64,000 bases of DNA. It comes from Streptomyces sp. CB00316. Its GTDB lineage: Bacteria > Actinomycetota > Actinomycetes > Streptomycetales > Streptomycetaceae. This document shows positions 1 through 8,248 of this stretch, in pieces. The first letter of the stretch is position 1. Each line of letters opens with the position of its first letter. Where the stretch lies: positions 248,001-312,000 of the forward strand of contig NZ_LIXI01000009.1 in NCBI RefSeq assembly GCF_001905595.1. The letters run 5' to 3'. Position numbers and translations under genes: made by a program. A model generated the notes under the pieces. The model searched no databases. It was not told where the DNA came from and saw nothing but the letters and a program-made list of their open reading frames with translations.

Positions 1-24
1 GCGTCCGCGGAGCGACATACCGGT

Positions 25-49
25 GTTTCGCGAGGCCTCCCCTGGGAAC
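25..49 (+). promoter_or_regulatory. Candidate SigB-type promoter of the alcohol dehydrogenase
   Basis: GTTTCG (25-30) and GGGAAC (44-49) are separated by 13 bases, close to the SigB-family pattern (GTTT, then GGG(T/A)A). It lies 65 bases upstream of the GTG at 114. The same arrangement occurs upstream of the sigma gene in this window. This is pattern reading only; no transcript evidence. Confidence 0.5.
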
Positions 50-113
50 TCGGCACTCGTTCGTCACCCGGGGGAAAAGCCGTGAAATCCGACGCGAAAC
101 AGGGAGTGGCACC

Positions 114-1304
114 GTGCGCGCATTGACCTATCAGGGAAAGCGGGACGTCCGGGTGGAGACCGTTCCGGACCCGAAGATCCAGGATCCGACGGACATCATC
201 GTCAAGATCACCTCCACCGGGATCTGCGGCTCCGATCTGCATCTCTACGAGGTGCTGGGCCCCTACCTCGATCCGGGCGACATCCTCGGCCACGAACCGA
301 TGGGCATCGTGGAGGAGGTGGGCCCCGAGGTGCACTCCGTCGCCCCGGGGGACCGGGTGGTCATCCCCTTCAACGTGTCCTGCGGGCACTGCTACATGTG
401 CGGTCAGGGACTGCACTCGCAGTGCGAGACCACCCAGGTCCGCGAGCGCGGCTCGGGTGCCTCTCTCTTCGGCTACACCAAGCTCTACGGGCAGGTGCCC
501 GGGGGCCAGGCCGAGTACCTGCGGGTCCCCTTCGGCAACGACCTGCCCATCAAGGTCCCGCACGGCCCCTCGGACGACCGGTTCGTCTATCTCTCCGACG
601 TCCTGCCGACCGCCTGGCAGGCCGTGGAGTACGCGGACATCCCGCCCGGCGGCAGCGTCACCGTCCTCGGTCTCGGCCCCATCGGGGCGATGGCCGCGCG
701 CATCGCCATCCACCGTGGCGCCGGTCTCGTCATCGGCGTTGACCTCGTCCCCGAACGCCTCGACCGGGTCAGCGGGTACGGGGCCACCTGCCTCGACCTG
801 CGCCGGTACGACAAGAGCAAGGACCTCGGCGACGCCGTCCGGGACCTCACCGACGGGCGCGGCACCGACGCGGTGATCGACGCGGTCGGCATGGAGGCGC
901 ACGGCGCGCCCGTCGCCAAGGCCGCGCACGCGGCGGTCGGCCTGCTGCCCGACAAGGTCGCACAGCGCCTGATGGAGACGGCGGGGATCGACCGCCTCAC
1001 CGCTCTCCACACCGCGATCGACCTGGTGCGCAGGGGCGGCACGATCTCCATCTCCGGCGTCTACGGCGGCTCCGCCGACCCGATGCCGCTACTCACCCTG
1101 TTCGACAAGCAGATCCAGCTCCGCATGGGCCAGGCCAACGTCAAGCGCTGGGTCGACGACCTGCTGCCGCTCCTGGTCGACGGCGACCCGCTGGGCGTGG
1201 ACTCCTTCGCCACCCACCACCTGCCGCTGGAGGAGGGGCCCCGGGCGTACGAGACGTTCCAGAAGAAGGCCGACGGCATGATCAAGACCCTGCTCGTCCC
1301 CTGA
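114..1304 (+). CDS. Zinc-dependent alcohol/formaldehyde dehydrogenase (MDR family)
   Basis: A 396-residue medium-chain dehydrogenase, probably oxidising an alcohol or aldehyde adduct with NAD in the cytoplasm. Catalytic zinc ligands are visible as GICGSD (Cys38) and GHEP (His60-Glu61). The structural-zinc loop has four cysteines (90, 93, 96, 104). The Rossmann motif GLGPIG is at 186-191, with an aspartate near 210 that favours NAD over NADP. Length and the insert around residues 110-130 resemble glutathione-independent formaldehyde dehydrogenase-like members. The GTG start is preceded by an AGGGAG ribosome-binding sequence. The epimerase gene follows after 27 bases on the same strand, so the pair probably forms an operon driven by the SigB-like promoter upstream. 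The exact substrate is unknown. Confidence 0.9.
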   Translation: MRALTYQGKRDVRVETVPDPKIQDPTDIIVKITSTGICGSDLHLYEVLGPYLDPGDILGHEPMGIVEEVGPEVHSVAPGDRVVIPFNVSCGHCYMCGQGLHSQCETTQVRERGSGASLFGYTKLYGQVPGGQAEYLRVPFGNDLPIKVPHGPSDDRFVYLSDVLPTAWQAVEYADIPPGGSVTVLGLGPIGAMAARIAIHRGAGLVIGVDLVPERLDRVSGYGATCLDLRRYDKSKDLGDAVRDLTDGRGTDAVIDAVGMEAHGAPVAKAAHAAVGLLPDKVAQRLMETAGIDRLTALHTAIDLVRRGGTISISGVYGGSADPMPLLTLFDKQIQLRMGQANVKRWVDDLLPLLVDGDPLGVDSFATHHLPLEEGPRAYETFQKKADGMIKTLLVP

Positions 1305-1331
1305 CGGAGATCACCGACGGAAGGAGCTTTC

Positions 1332-2378
1332 ATGGAGACCACCGGACGGCCGGGCGGCAGGCGGATCGTGGTCACCGGGGCCACCGGCAACGTCGGGACG
1401 AGCGTCGTGCGCGCCCTGGCCGCCGACCCCGAGGTCGGCTCGGTCCTGGGCCTGGCCCGCAGGCGGCCCGCACTGGAGATCGCGGGCGTCGAGTGGGACA
1501 CCGTCGACCTCTCGCGCGACGACAGCGAGGAGCGGCTCACCGGCCTGCTGCGCGGCGCGTACGCCGTCGTCCACCTGGCCTGGCGCTTCCAGCCCACCCA
1601 CGACCCGGTCGTCACCTGGCAGAGCAACGTGCTCGGCTCCCAGCGCGTCTTCCGCGCGGTGGAGCGGAGCGGGGTCCCCGCCCTGGTGCACGCCTCGTCG
1701 GTCGGTGCCTACTCACCGGGCCCCAAGGGCGAGCCCGGCGTGGACGAGGAGTGGCCGACCCACGGCTGGCCGGACGCGGCCTACTGCCGGGAGAAGTCCT
1801 ACCTGGAACGCGTCCTCGACACCTTCGAGCTGCGGCACCCGCAGATCCGGGTGGTCCGGATGCGCCCCGGCTTCCTCTTCAAGGAGACGGCCGCGCCCGA
1901 ACAGCGGCGCATCTTCGCCGGCCGCCACGTCCCCGGCAACCTCCTCCGCCCCGACCTGCTGCCCTTCGTGCCCGACCTGGAGGGGCTGCGGTTCCAGGTG
2001 CTGCACACCGACGACGCCGCCGAGGCGTACCGGCTGGCCGTGCTCAAGGACGTACGCGGCCCCTTCAACCTGGCGGCGGACCCGGTGATCGACGCCCGCA
2101 TCCTGGCAGAGCTGCTCGACGCCCGGATCGTACGGGTCCCGAGGGCGCTGGTGCGTACGGCGCTCGCGGGCGCCTGGCGGGCCCACGCCGTACCGGCATC
2201 GCCGCACCTGTTCGACGCGGTGCTGCGGCTGCCGGTACTGGACTCCACCAGGGCCCACGAGGTGCTGGGCTGGCAGCCCACCCGTACGGCGCAGGAGGCG
2301 CTGAACGCCTTTCTGCGCGGGGTACGGGAGGGCCGGGGCGAGGACACAGCCCCGCTGGCCGGCCACAAGGTCGGCTGA
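1332..2378 (+). CDS. NAD-dependent epimerase/dehydratase (extended SDR)
   Basis: A 348-residue extended short-chain dehydrogenase. The nucleotide-binding GATGNVG motif is at residues 16-22, the catalytic serine region HASS at 120-123 and the YxxxK pair at Tyr151/Lys155. The C-terminal half carries the substrate domain of NAD(P)-dependent epimerases. A GGAAGGAG ribosome-binding site sits 7 bases before the ATG. It directly follows the alcohol dehydrogenase and likely shares its transcript. The substrate (sugar nucleotide or other) cannot be read from the sequence. Confidence 0.85.
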   Translation: METTGRPGGRRIVVTGATGNVGTSVVRALAADPEVGSVLGLARRRPALEIAGVEWDTVDLSRDDSEERLTGLLRGAYAVVHLAWRFQPTHDPVVTWQSNVLGSQRVFRAVERSGVPALVHASSVGAYSPGPKGEPGVDEEWPTHGWPDAAYCREKSYLERVLDTFELRHPQIRVVRMRPGFLFKETAAPEQRRIFAGRHVPGNLLRPDLLPFVPDLEGLRFQVLHTDDAAEAYRLAVLKDVRGPFNLAADPVIDARILAELLDARIVRVPRALVRTALAGAWRAHAVPASPHLFDAVLRLPVLDSTRAHEVLGWQPTRTAQEALNAFLRGVREGRGEDTAPLAGHKVG

Positions 2379-2462
2379 GGCCCGGCGGGGCAGTCCAGCA
2401 GGTTCAGCTACGGCTCGTGGCCCCGGCGCGGACACCGGCCGGGGCCGCCGCCACGTCACCGA

Positions 2463-3100
2463 TCACGAACCCCGCTCCTGGGCGCCGCCGGAATCCGGCG
2501 CAGCGGGATGCGCAGGTCCTGTTCCGCGACGTCGTACGAGGTCCAGGCGAGGAACCTCGCCACCTCGGCCAGGACGGCGATGGTCACGTCCTGCCCGGGG
2601 CACCGGTGGCCGTCCACCGGGCCGCATCGGGGCGGCGATCCCGCCGGGGGCCACCGCGTTCACCGTGATGCCGTACTCGGCCAGTTCCAGGGCCATCACC
2701 TGCGTCAGCGTCCCAGGCCCCCCTTGGCCGCTTGGCCGCGCAGTAGGGGGCCGCTCCGACTCGCGGCTGGTACTCGTGCACCGAGGTGATGTTCACGATG
2801 CGTCCGCCGTCCCCCTGGGCGATCATCCGTCGGACGGCCCGCTGTGAGCAGAGGAACGGTCCGATGAGATCGACGTCGATCACCTGCTTGACCGTCGCGT
2901 GGTCCAGGTAAGAGGAATCGGGTGGAGGTCCCGGTGCCCGCGCAGTTGACGAGGACGTCGACCCGGCCCAGCTCGTCCGCCAGGGCGTCCACCACATGCG
3001 GACGGCCGACGTCCGCCGCGCGGGCGGGCACCACCGTCACCGGGTGCCGAACATCCGGCCGCCTCGGGGCGGTGGGTTCGGGAGAGGCCGGGCCTCGTTC
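2463..3100 (-). pseudogene. Decayed SDR oxidoreductase (multiple frameshifts, no N-terminus)
   Basis: Reading the minus strand gives recognisable SDR pieces in successive frames: DALADELGRVDVLVNCAGTG (about 3000-2925), then VIDVDLIGPFLCSQRAVRRM with VNITSVHEYQPRVGAAPYCAAK (about 2900-2735, holding the Ser...YxxxK site), then MMALELAEYGITVNAVAPGG (about 2699-2640), then a poorly matching tail. At least two or three frameshifts are needed to join them. The nucleotide-binding start of the fold (TGxxxGIG) is absent because the FUSC-like gene ends at 3114. It is therefore a dead fragment, not a gene. Two other intact SDRs in the window are paralogues, not the missing part. Confidence 0.75.
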
Positions 3101-3113
3101 CGCGAGCGAGCGG

Positions 3114-4223
3114 TCAGGTGACGGCCGCCGCCGTCCCGCCCTCACCGGGCGACAGGTCGTCAAGCAGGGCATGACAGCCGGCCACCAGACTGCCGAGCGA
3201 GGCACCTGCATCGGGCTCCGGTCCATGGGGCTGCCTCTTGACCGAGGCGAGGGCGCGGTGGGCCTCGGCCAGACGGGCGCTGCGCCGACCGCGCAGCTCT
3301 TCGTCCGGACCGTGCTCCATGACCAGCTGGTCGACTGCGCAGACCTCCGCGGCGGCGGCCAGGAGATCACTGAGGTCGTTCAGGGCCGGGCGCGGCGGCC
3401 GAGGCAGTCCCCGCCCCTCGGCAGCGGTCTCCCACAACGCCAGCGTCAGCGTCAGGAAGCGGTCCCCCACCCGCGCCCAGACGACGTCCCACGCGTCGGA
3501 CGGTTCGGGAGTCCTGCGGCGTAGGCGGTGGCCGGGGTTGAGCCGGAAGCTCTCGGTGGCCCACCCCCGTGCGACCCGCAGCTCCGAAAGGTCCCCGAGC
3601 ATCTCCACTGCGGCCCGGTACCACTGTTCCGCCTGCTCCTCGTCGTAGTCGTCGGCGATGCCCTCGCTCAGCCGGCGCAACAGGCGGGCGCAGTCGCGCG
3701 GCAGCGCGCATGCCAGCCGGTTGACGTGCTGGGAGTGCACCGGAGGCAGGACGAGGGCGTTCACCGCGATGCCCACGGCGGCCCCCACGGCGGTCTCCAG
3801 CAGCCGGTGTCCGACGGCCGACAGCGAGTAGGAGCCGTAGGCCAGCACGAACAGCGCGGTGGTGGGCGCGTACAGGCCCTGCCCGCCGACCGGAGCCCAG
3901 TTGCCCAGCAGTACGGCGAGCGGCAGTGCGATGATCATGGCGGTCATGGTGCTGTCCGTGAGGAGGGCGGCTCCGGCGGCGAGCAGCGTCCCGGCCGTGA
4001 TCATCAGGAACAGCTGGAGAGCGGTGCGCATCGAGCGGTAGACCGTCCCCTGGACCAGGGCCACGGCCGCCCAGGGCGCCATCAGCGCCATCGGGGCCGC
4101 CAGCCACCATCCCGTCACCGCCCAGGCGAGGAAGGCCGCGGCCGCCGCTTTGAGGGACTGCACGACCTGGTACCGGTCGGGTCGCCCGACGGACGGGGCC
4201 AGGCGGGCCAAGCGCCCCTTCAC
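3114..4223 (-). CDS. FUSC-like / aromatic acid exporter family membrane protein
   Basis: A 369-residue protein whose first 170 residues form about five or six hydrophobic segments (for example LKAAAAAFLAWAVTGWWLAA, LQLFLMITAGTLLAAGAALL). A hydrophilic helical C-terminal half rich in Arg, Glu and Asp follows. This is the layout of the FUSC/ArAE efflux families, placed in the inner membrane; the exported substrate is unknown. The GTG start overlaps the sigma-factor stop in a GTGA tetramer (4220-4223), so its translation is coupled to the sigma gene and it should respond to the same stress promoter. Confidence 0.75.
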   Translation of the reverse strand: MKGRLARLAPSVGRPDRYQVVQSLKAAAAAFLAWAVTGWWLAAPMALMAPWAAVALVQGTVYRSMRTALQLFLMITAGTLLAAGAALLTDSTMTAMIIALPLAVLLGNWAPVGGQGLYAPTTALFVLAYGSYSLSAVGHRLLETAVGAAVGIAVNALVLPPVHSQHVNRLACALPRDCARLLRRLSEGIADDYDEEQAEQWYRAAVEMLGDLSELRVARGWATESFRLNPGHRLRRRTPEPSDAWDVVWARVGDRFLTLTLALWETAAEGRGLPRPPRPALNDLSDLLAAAAEVCAVDQLVMEHGPDEELRGRRSARLAEAHRALASVKRQPHGPEPDAGASLGSLVAGCHALLDDLSPGEGGTAAAVT

Positions 4224-5014
4224 ACGGCTTCCCTGAGTGCCCCGGCGCGTACGCGCTCGCAGGACTGGCTGATCAGGCGGGAGACGTGCATCTGGGATAT
4301 GCCGAGGCGCTTCGCGATGCCGACCTGGGTCATGTCGCGGAAGTACCGCAGGTACAGGATGGTCCGCTCACGCTCGGGCAACGTGCGCAGTCCCGGCTTG
4401 GCGGCCTCGCGGTCGACGGCGACGTCCAGGGCGTGATCCCAGGAGCCCAGCCGGTCGGCCAGAGCGGTTCCCCCGTCGCCACCCGCCGGTTCGGCGTCCA
4501 GGGACAGGGCGCTGTAGCTCTCCAGGGCCTCCAGGCCGAGCAGGACGTCCTCCTCGCAGAGGCCCGCCTCCGCCGCGATCTCGGCGCAGGTGGGGGCACG
4601 CCCACCGAGCCGCTGGGCGAGGTCGCGCCGCGCTGTCCGGACCTGGTTGCGCAGGTCCTGGACCCGGCGGGGAACGTGCACGTCCCAGGTGTGGTCGCGG
4701 AAGTGCCGCTTCAGCTCACCCGTCACCGTCGGTACGGCGAACGTCTCGAAGGCCTTGCCCCGCCCGGGGTCGTAGCGGTCCACCGCCTTCACCAGCCCCA
4801 TCGCGGCCACCTGGCGCAGATCGTCCATCGACTCGCCCCGGTTGCGGAAGCGGGCCGCCAGCCGGTACGCCATCGGCAGCCAGGCGCAGATCGTCTCGTC
4901 GCGCAGGGCCTCCCGCTCCGGCCCCGGCGGGAGCGCGCTCAACCTCCGGAACGCCGTGTCGGAGGACGGGACGTCCGCGTCCGACAGCAACTCGGGGGTA
5001 GGTGCAGCCGGCAT
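4220..5014 (-). CDS. RNA polymerase sigma factor, SigB/SigF/SigG subfamily
   Basis: A 264-residue group-3 sigma factor of the stress/sporulation type. Region 2 is clear (MGLVKAVDRYDPGRGKAFET about 72-91, then VPTVTGELKRHFRDHTWDVHV, the -10 recognition part). Region 3 follows (VQDLRNQVRTARRDLAQRLG) and region 4 ends with the helix-turn-helix TQVGIAKRLGISQMHVSRLI (229-248). The ATG at 5014 was chosen because GAGGAG lies 8 bases upstream. No anti-sigma or antagonist gene is adjacent; a STAS protein is encoded at 9210. A SigB-like promoter about 110 bases upstream implies autoregulation. Continues by 4-base overlap into the FUSC-like gene. Confidence 0.92.
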   Translation of the reverse strand: MPAAPTPELLSDADVPSSDTAFRRLSALPPGPEREALRDETICAWLPMAYRLAARFRNRGESMDDLRQVAAMGLVKAVDRYDPGRGKAFETFAVPTVTGELKRHFRDHTWDVHVPRRVQDLRNQVRTARRDLAQRLGGRAPTCAEIAAEAGLCEEDVLLGLEALESYSALSLDAEPAGGDGGTALADRLGSWDHALDVAVDREAAKPGLRTLPERERTILYLRYFRDMTQVGIAKRLGISQMHVSRLISQSCERVRAGALREAV

Positions 5015-5124
5015 GGTGGTCACTCCTCGACGACGATGCTCGATCGCCGTGGGAGTGCTCGCAACCGGACACAGGCCGCCCGGGACTCCCACGGGCGCCT
5101 CATGTCCGAAGCGCAATCCGCCCC

Positions 5125-5149
5125 CTACCCTCCCTAAACGGGTCCAAAC
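5125..5149 (-). promoter_or_regulatory. Candidate autoregulatory SigB-type promoter
   Basis: On the minus strand GTTTGG (5149-5144) and GGGTAG (5130-5125) are separated by 13 bases. Known SigB-family promoters of actinomycetes read about GTTT then GGGTA(C/T). The site lies about 110 bases before the sigma-factor ATG at 5014. It suggests that the sigma factor drives its own operon. Confidence 0.6.
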
Positions 5150-5188
5150 GTGTGAAATCCGTTCGGTGGGGACGGGGCGGCCGCCGAC

Positions 5189-5722
5189 GTGAACGGGACC
5201 GCAGACCGGATCCGCGAACGGGGAGCGACCGTCGCGGTCGGCCCGCTCGCCGTGGGGGAGGGGCGGGCGGCGATCGCCTCCGACCGGGACGGTGCCGTCT
5301 TTGGGGTCTGGGAAGGCGCCGCACCCGTCTGGTCGTCCGGTGCTGCGGGCCCTCTGCCGTGGCTGGAGCTGCGGACCCGGGACGCCTTCGAGGCCGCCCA
5401 GTTCTACGGCGAGGTCTTCTCCTGGCCGCGCCCCGGGCCGGACGGCATCGGCGTCGCGTACGAGGAGGAGAAGGTGGTGGCCCGGATGGCCGGCCGGCCC
5501 ATGGCCGTACTCCCCGGCGGAGCGGTCGGTAGCGCCCCGGACCCGAGGATCCGGCTGCGGTGGATCGTCCACTTCCCGGTGGACGACGCCCCCCGGGCGG
5601 CGGCACAGGCGGACCGGGCGGGCGGAGAGACCTTCCCTTCGCCCGGCGTACGAAGCTCCGAGTACGTCGTCCGGGACGCGGAAGGAGCGCTGTTCACCGT
5701 GGCCGAGGGCGCGGGTGTGTGA
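5189..5722 (+). CDS. VOC (glyoxalase-fold) protein, N-terminally truncated
   Basis: A 177-residue protein of the vicinal-oxygen-chelate superfamily. The complete C-terminal VOC module runs from about residue 55 (LPWLELRTRDAFEAAQFYGE) to the end (EYVVRDAEGALFTVAEGAG). Residues 1-45 (GTADRIRERGATVAVGPLAV...GAVFGVWEG) are only the last part of a first VOC module. Family members of this type usually carry two modules, about 260 residues. An in-frame stop at 5153 closes the frame upstream, so the first module is lost. The GTG at 5189 has no strong ribosome-binding site. It may be a degraded or shortened gene. Confidence 0.6.
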   Translation: MNGTADRIRERGATVAVGPLAVGEGRAAIASDRDGAVFGVWEGAAPVWSSGAAGPLPWLELRTRDAFEAAQFYGEVFSWPRPGPDGIGVAYEEEKVVARMAGRPMAVLPGGAVGSAPDPRIRLRWIVHFPVDDAPRAAAQADRAGGETFPSPGVRSSEYVVRDAEGALFTVAEGAGV

Positions 5723-5780
5723 GGGCGCCGGTCCCTGAGGGGGGCGGCGACCGGCCCCGCCCCCGGCTGGGCTGGCGCCC
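5723..5780. terminator. Nested hairpin between convergent genes
   Basis: GGGCGCC (5723-5729) pairs with GGCGCCC (5774-5780), and inside it GGGGGCGG (5740-5747) pairs with CCGCCCCC (5757-5764). It lies between the stop of the VOC gene and the stop of the HAD gene. There is no U-run, as is common for Streptomyces terminators. Confidence 0.5.
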
Positions 5781-5795
5781 ACAGGTGGTCCGCCC

Positions 5796-6470
5796 TCAGC
5801 CCGGCGGGGAGCAGAGAGGGCTCTCGTCCAGGCGGGCGAGCAGGTCGGCGGCGTCCCGGAAGACCGCGTCCGCCCCCGCCGCCTCCAGGTCCGCCCGCGG
5901 AATTCCGCCCGACAGCAGCGCCACCGCGCGCACCCCGGCCCGGTCCGCCGCCTCCATGTCCCACACCGTGTCCCCCACGAACACTCCCTGACCGGCACCG
6001 GCACCGGCCAGCTCCAGGGCCAGACGTACGGGTTCCGGGGCGGGCTTGCCCTCGTCGACGTCGTCCGAGCTCGCCGTATCCCGGATAGCCTCGTCGGCGT
6101 CAACGGCCCGCCGCAGGGCCGCCAGCTCCGGCCCGCTCGCCGAGGTGGCGAGGACGACCCGCCAGCCGCGCCCGGCCAGGGCCCGCAGCAGATCGCCCGC
6201 GCCCTCGAAGGCCGGGAGGCGGTCGAAGTACGTCCCGTAGAGAGCCTTGTGCGCGGAGCTGATGGCGGAGTCCTGGTCAGGGTCCCGGTCCTCGCCGAGC
6301 AGCCGCTCGATCAGATCGCCGGAACCGAGGCCGACCGCCCGGTGGATCTCCGGCATCGGCACGGTATGCCCCGCCTGCCGGAACGCCTCCCACCACGCCA
6401 CCACGTGCAGATGGTTGGTGTCGGTGAGTGTGCCGTCCACGTCGAAGATCGCCGCGCCTGCCATGTGCAC
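5796..6470 (-). CDS. HAD-superfamily hydrolase (phosphoglycolate/beta-phosphoglucomutase-like)
   Basis: A 224-residue haloacid-dehalogenase-fold phosphatase. Motif I is FDVDGTLTD (catalytic Asp9/Asp11 region) and motif II is LATSAS. The lysine of motif III is in DEGKPAPEP, and motif IV is VFVGDTVWDMEAA. A helical cap domain lies between motifs I and II. The GTG at 6470 has GGAGG 6 bases upstream; an ATG six bases later is the alternative. It is third in a tight minus-strand run after the Rho_N-like and DUF5709 genes (gaps about 42 and 36 bases), so a stress-related role is likely. The phosphate ester is not known. Confidence 0.88.
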   Translation of the reverse strand: MHMAGAAIFDVDGTLTDTNHLHVVAWWEAFRQAGHTVPMPEIHRAVGLGSGDLIERLLGEDRDPDQDSAISSAHKALYGTYFDRLPAFEGAGDLLRALAGRGWRVVLATSASGPELAALRRAVDADEAIRDTASSDDVDEGKPAPEPVRLALELAGAGAGQGVFVGDTVWDMEAADRAGVRAVALLSGGIPRADLEAAGADAVFRDAADLLARLDESPLCSPPG

Positions 6471-6506
6471 CCGTTTCCTCCGCTTGCGTGCCCCCCGCTC
6501 ACCCGG

Positions 6507-6980
6507 TCAGGCCCGTCGTCCCCCGCCGTCCTCGTGGTCCGCGACGTGCACGGCCGCTTCCTCGGCCGACGCCGCTCCGCCGTCGATGCCCACGTCCTCG
6601 GCGAAGACATCGGTGTTCCGGCCCGTGGCGTCGTCCGCCGCCGCGAGCCTCCCGGCACGCGCGTCGCCGTCGATCCGCTCCTGCGGCTCGCCGTCGCCCT
6701 CCGGAACATCGCCGATACCGTCGCCGTCCGGCGGTTGCACGTCCGCCACCTCCTGGGCGAGCCGCCGGTCGAGCGGTTCGCCCTCACGCCCCTCCTCGCC
6801 CGTGGTGCCGAACTTGTCGACACCCAGGGGGCGTTCGGGAGGGGAGTAGCCCTCTTCCATCTGGTCGTCCAGATCACGCTCGCCGAGCGTGTTCTCCAGG
6901 TCGAGATCGTCGTTCGGCGGGTCCTGGCCGTCGTCGTCCTGCGGCTGGTACACATCGTCGCCGCGTCCTTGGTCGCTCAT
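6507..6980 (-). CDS. DUF5709 family protein
   Basis: A 157-residue, very acidic, hydrophilic protein without a signal peptide or membrane segment. It carries the family signature DDLDLENTLGERDLDDQMEEGYSPPERPLG split across residues 24-53, known from many Streptomyces proteins of unknown function. The remainder is low-complexity, rich in Asp, Glu, Gly and Ala. Start ATG at 6980 with GAGGAGG upstream. It lies between the Rho_N-like gene and the HAD gene in a probable operon led by a SigB-like promoter. Function unknown. Confidence 0.85.
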   Translation of the reverse strand: MSDQGRGDDVYQPQDDDGQDPPNDDLDLENTLGERDLDDQMEEGYSPPERPLGVDKFGTTGEEGREGEPLDRRLAQEVADVQPPDGDGIGDVPEGDGEPQERIDGDARAGRLAAADDATGRNTDVFAEDVGIDGGAASAEEAAVHVADHEDGGGRRA

Positions 6981-7022
6981 GCCGTCCTCCTCTGCGTAGG
7001 GTTCATCCGCTGCACGGAGAAG

Positions 7023-7349
7023 TCAGCGCCCGACAGCCTTCCGCAGCTCCGCCTTGTTCATGGAGGAGCGCCCGTCAATGTTCTTCTTCTTCGCCTCCTC
7101 GTAGAGCTGGTCCTTCGTGGGGCCCTTCGCCCCCTGGTGGGAGCGTTCGCCACCGCGTTCGTAGGCGGACTTCCTGTCCTTCACCGACGTCCTGCTCGCG
7201 GTCTTCGACTCGCCGGACCGGGCGCGCTCCTTGTTCACCGTCCTGGCGGCGATCTCCTTGGCGCGCTTGGCGGAGGTGCCCCGCTCCTCCTGGCTCTCCT
7301 TGATGCGCTCGTACTGGCGCTCACGCTTCGCACTCGATCCAGCAGGCAT
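7023..7349 (-). CDS. Small basic Rho_N-like (plasmid-stabilisation-annotated) protein
   Basis: A 108-residue, strongly basic protein. The first two thirds are charged and low-complexity (KRERQYERIKESQEERGTSA, then KERARSGESKTASR). The last 35 residues (GPTKDQLYEEAKKKNIDGRS, then SMNKAELRKAVG) match the small helical Rho N-terminal/SAP-like fold that binds nucleic acid. Homologues are often labelled plasmid stabilisation protein without proof. The ATG at 7349 has AAGGAG 7 bases upstream. It is first in the minus-strand run with DUF5709 and HAD genes, 93 bases downstream of a SigB-like promoter. It probably binds DNA or RNA under stress. Confidence 0.8.
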   Translation of the reverse strand: MPAGSSAKRERQYERIKESQEERGTSAKRAKEIAARTVNKERARSGESKTASRTSVKDRKSAYERGGERSHQGAKGPTKDQLYEEAKKKNIDGRSSMNKAELRKAVGR

Positions 7350-7441
7350 GACGTGCTCCTTGATCCGCCCCGTCGGCCGCGTGGCCGCGAGACCTCCATC
7401 GAAACGGGTGAGTCGGCCACCCGGGTGGACGCCCACCCGCG

Positions 7442-7465
7442 TTTCCCGTACGAGCCCCAATAAAC
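7442..7465 (-). promoter_or_regulatory. Candidate SigB-type promoter of the Rho_N-like operon
   Basis: On the minus strand GTTTAT (7465-7460) and GGGAAA (7447-7442) are 12 bases apart, an excellent fit to the SigB consensus in Gram-positives. The ATG at 7349 is about 93 bases downstream. This is the best-matching of the four such sites in the window. Confidence 0.6.
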
Positions 7466-7966
7466 CGCGCCGGGAGGAAGGGGGCACGCCCGTCGTGCCG
7501 TTCCGCGTCCACTGGAGTGAAGGCGCCTCGGCGAGGGGCGGACTCTCTTTCGTGTGCGGCGCCGAGGGCTGTTTTCCCAACCCACCGGCGCCTGAGCTCC
7601 GCGTACGCCGGATGCCTGATAAGGGGAGTACCCCTCGCCAGGGCACTAAACATGTCGGGGAATACCGGGCCGTGACGCGTCGGTGCACCCTTCACGCGCT
7701 TGCATGAATCGCGCAGGGCTGGGCACAGTTGTGGAACGAGGTCAGGAAGCGGCCGGCTCGAATGGTCCGCGTTCCCTCGGGTGAGCCGTGCTTTTACCGG
7801 ATCTCTCCTTCTTCCCCCGTCGTCTTAGTGCGTGCCACCCGGTCATGCGTGCGCGATAGGCGCTGTCGGTGTGTCGCTGTGTGTCGGTTGTCCGTCTCGG
7901 GAAAAGCTGTCCGCGCTCGTTCACTTCGGCGGGCGCCCTTTGGTCGTGAGAGAAAGGCAGAGCGCG
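7466..7966. other. Long intergenic region with element copy 1
   Basis: About 500 bases without a convincing gene. It holds copy 1 of the 17-base leader element (7738-7754), a following GGTCCGCGTTCC arm, and a short GTG-initiated frame at 7781 whose first 18 bases resemble those after copy 3. Other open frames here have no ribosome-binding site and no protein-like sequence. Confidence 0.5.
7738..7754 (+). repeat. Leader element copy 1
   Basis: GAGGTCAGGAAGCGGCC, identical to copy 2 (9146-9162) and one base different from copy 3 (9809-9825). The core GGAAGCGGCC can pair with GGTCCGCGTTCC at about 7765-7776 if two bases bulge. It lies about 213 bases upstream of the DUF5133 gene. Confidence 0.65.
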
Positions 7967-8203
7967 ATGCTGATGGCACATCCCGCGGTACTCGAGGAAC
8001 TTCTGCGCCGCTACGAAGAGTTGCGGGCACTGTACGGCGGGGGCGACGAAGGGCTGGCCCGTGGCCTGGAGGACGTGACCTACACGTTGTGCGTCTCCAC
8101 CGGGACCCGTGACATCGCCGCGGCGCTCGTCGCCGCCCGTGAGCAGTTGCAGCGCTCGGCCCCGAGAGCGAAGGCCCCGGCCTCAGCTTCGGTCCCCGCC
8201 TGA
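7967..8203 (+). CDS. DUF5133 family protein
   Basis: A 78-residue protein beginning MLMAHPAVLEELLRRYEELR and containing the family-typical TYTLCVSTGTRD segment (about 44-55). DUF5133 proteins are small Streptomyces proteins of unknown function. They have no signal peptide or membrane helix. The start at 7967 has an AAAGG sequence upstream; an in-frame ATG at 7973 is possible. It lies on the opposite strand to, and converges with, the GAF-ANTAR gene. It is downstream of leader element copy 1, the same element that precedes the STAS and second GAF-ANTAR genes, which ties it to that signalling set. Confidence 0.85.
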   Translation: MLMAHPAVLEELLRRYEELRALYGGGDEGLARGLEDVTYTLCVSTGTRDIAAALVAAREQLQRSAPRAKAPASASVPA

Positions 8204-8236
8204 CGGGCGGCCCGTCGGTCGCGGCGGACCGCCCGT
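8203..8236. terminator. Hairpin between convergent DUF5133 and GAF-ANTAR genes
   Basis: ACGGGCGG (8203-8210) pairs with CCGCCCGT (8229-8236) around an 18-base loop, right after the DUF5133 stop and before the GAF-ANTAR stop. No U-run. Probably a two-way terminator. Confidence 0.4.
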
Positions 8237-8248
8237 GCCGGTGAGGTC

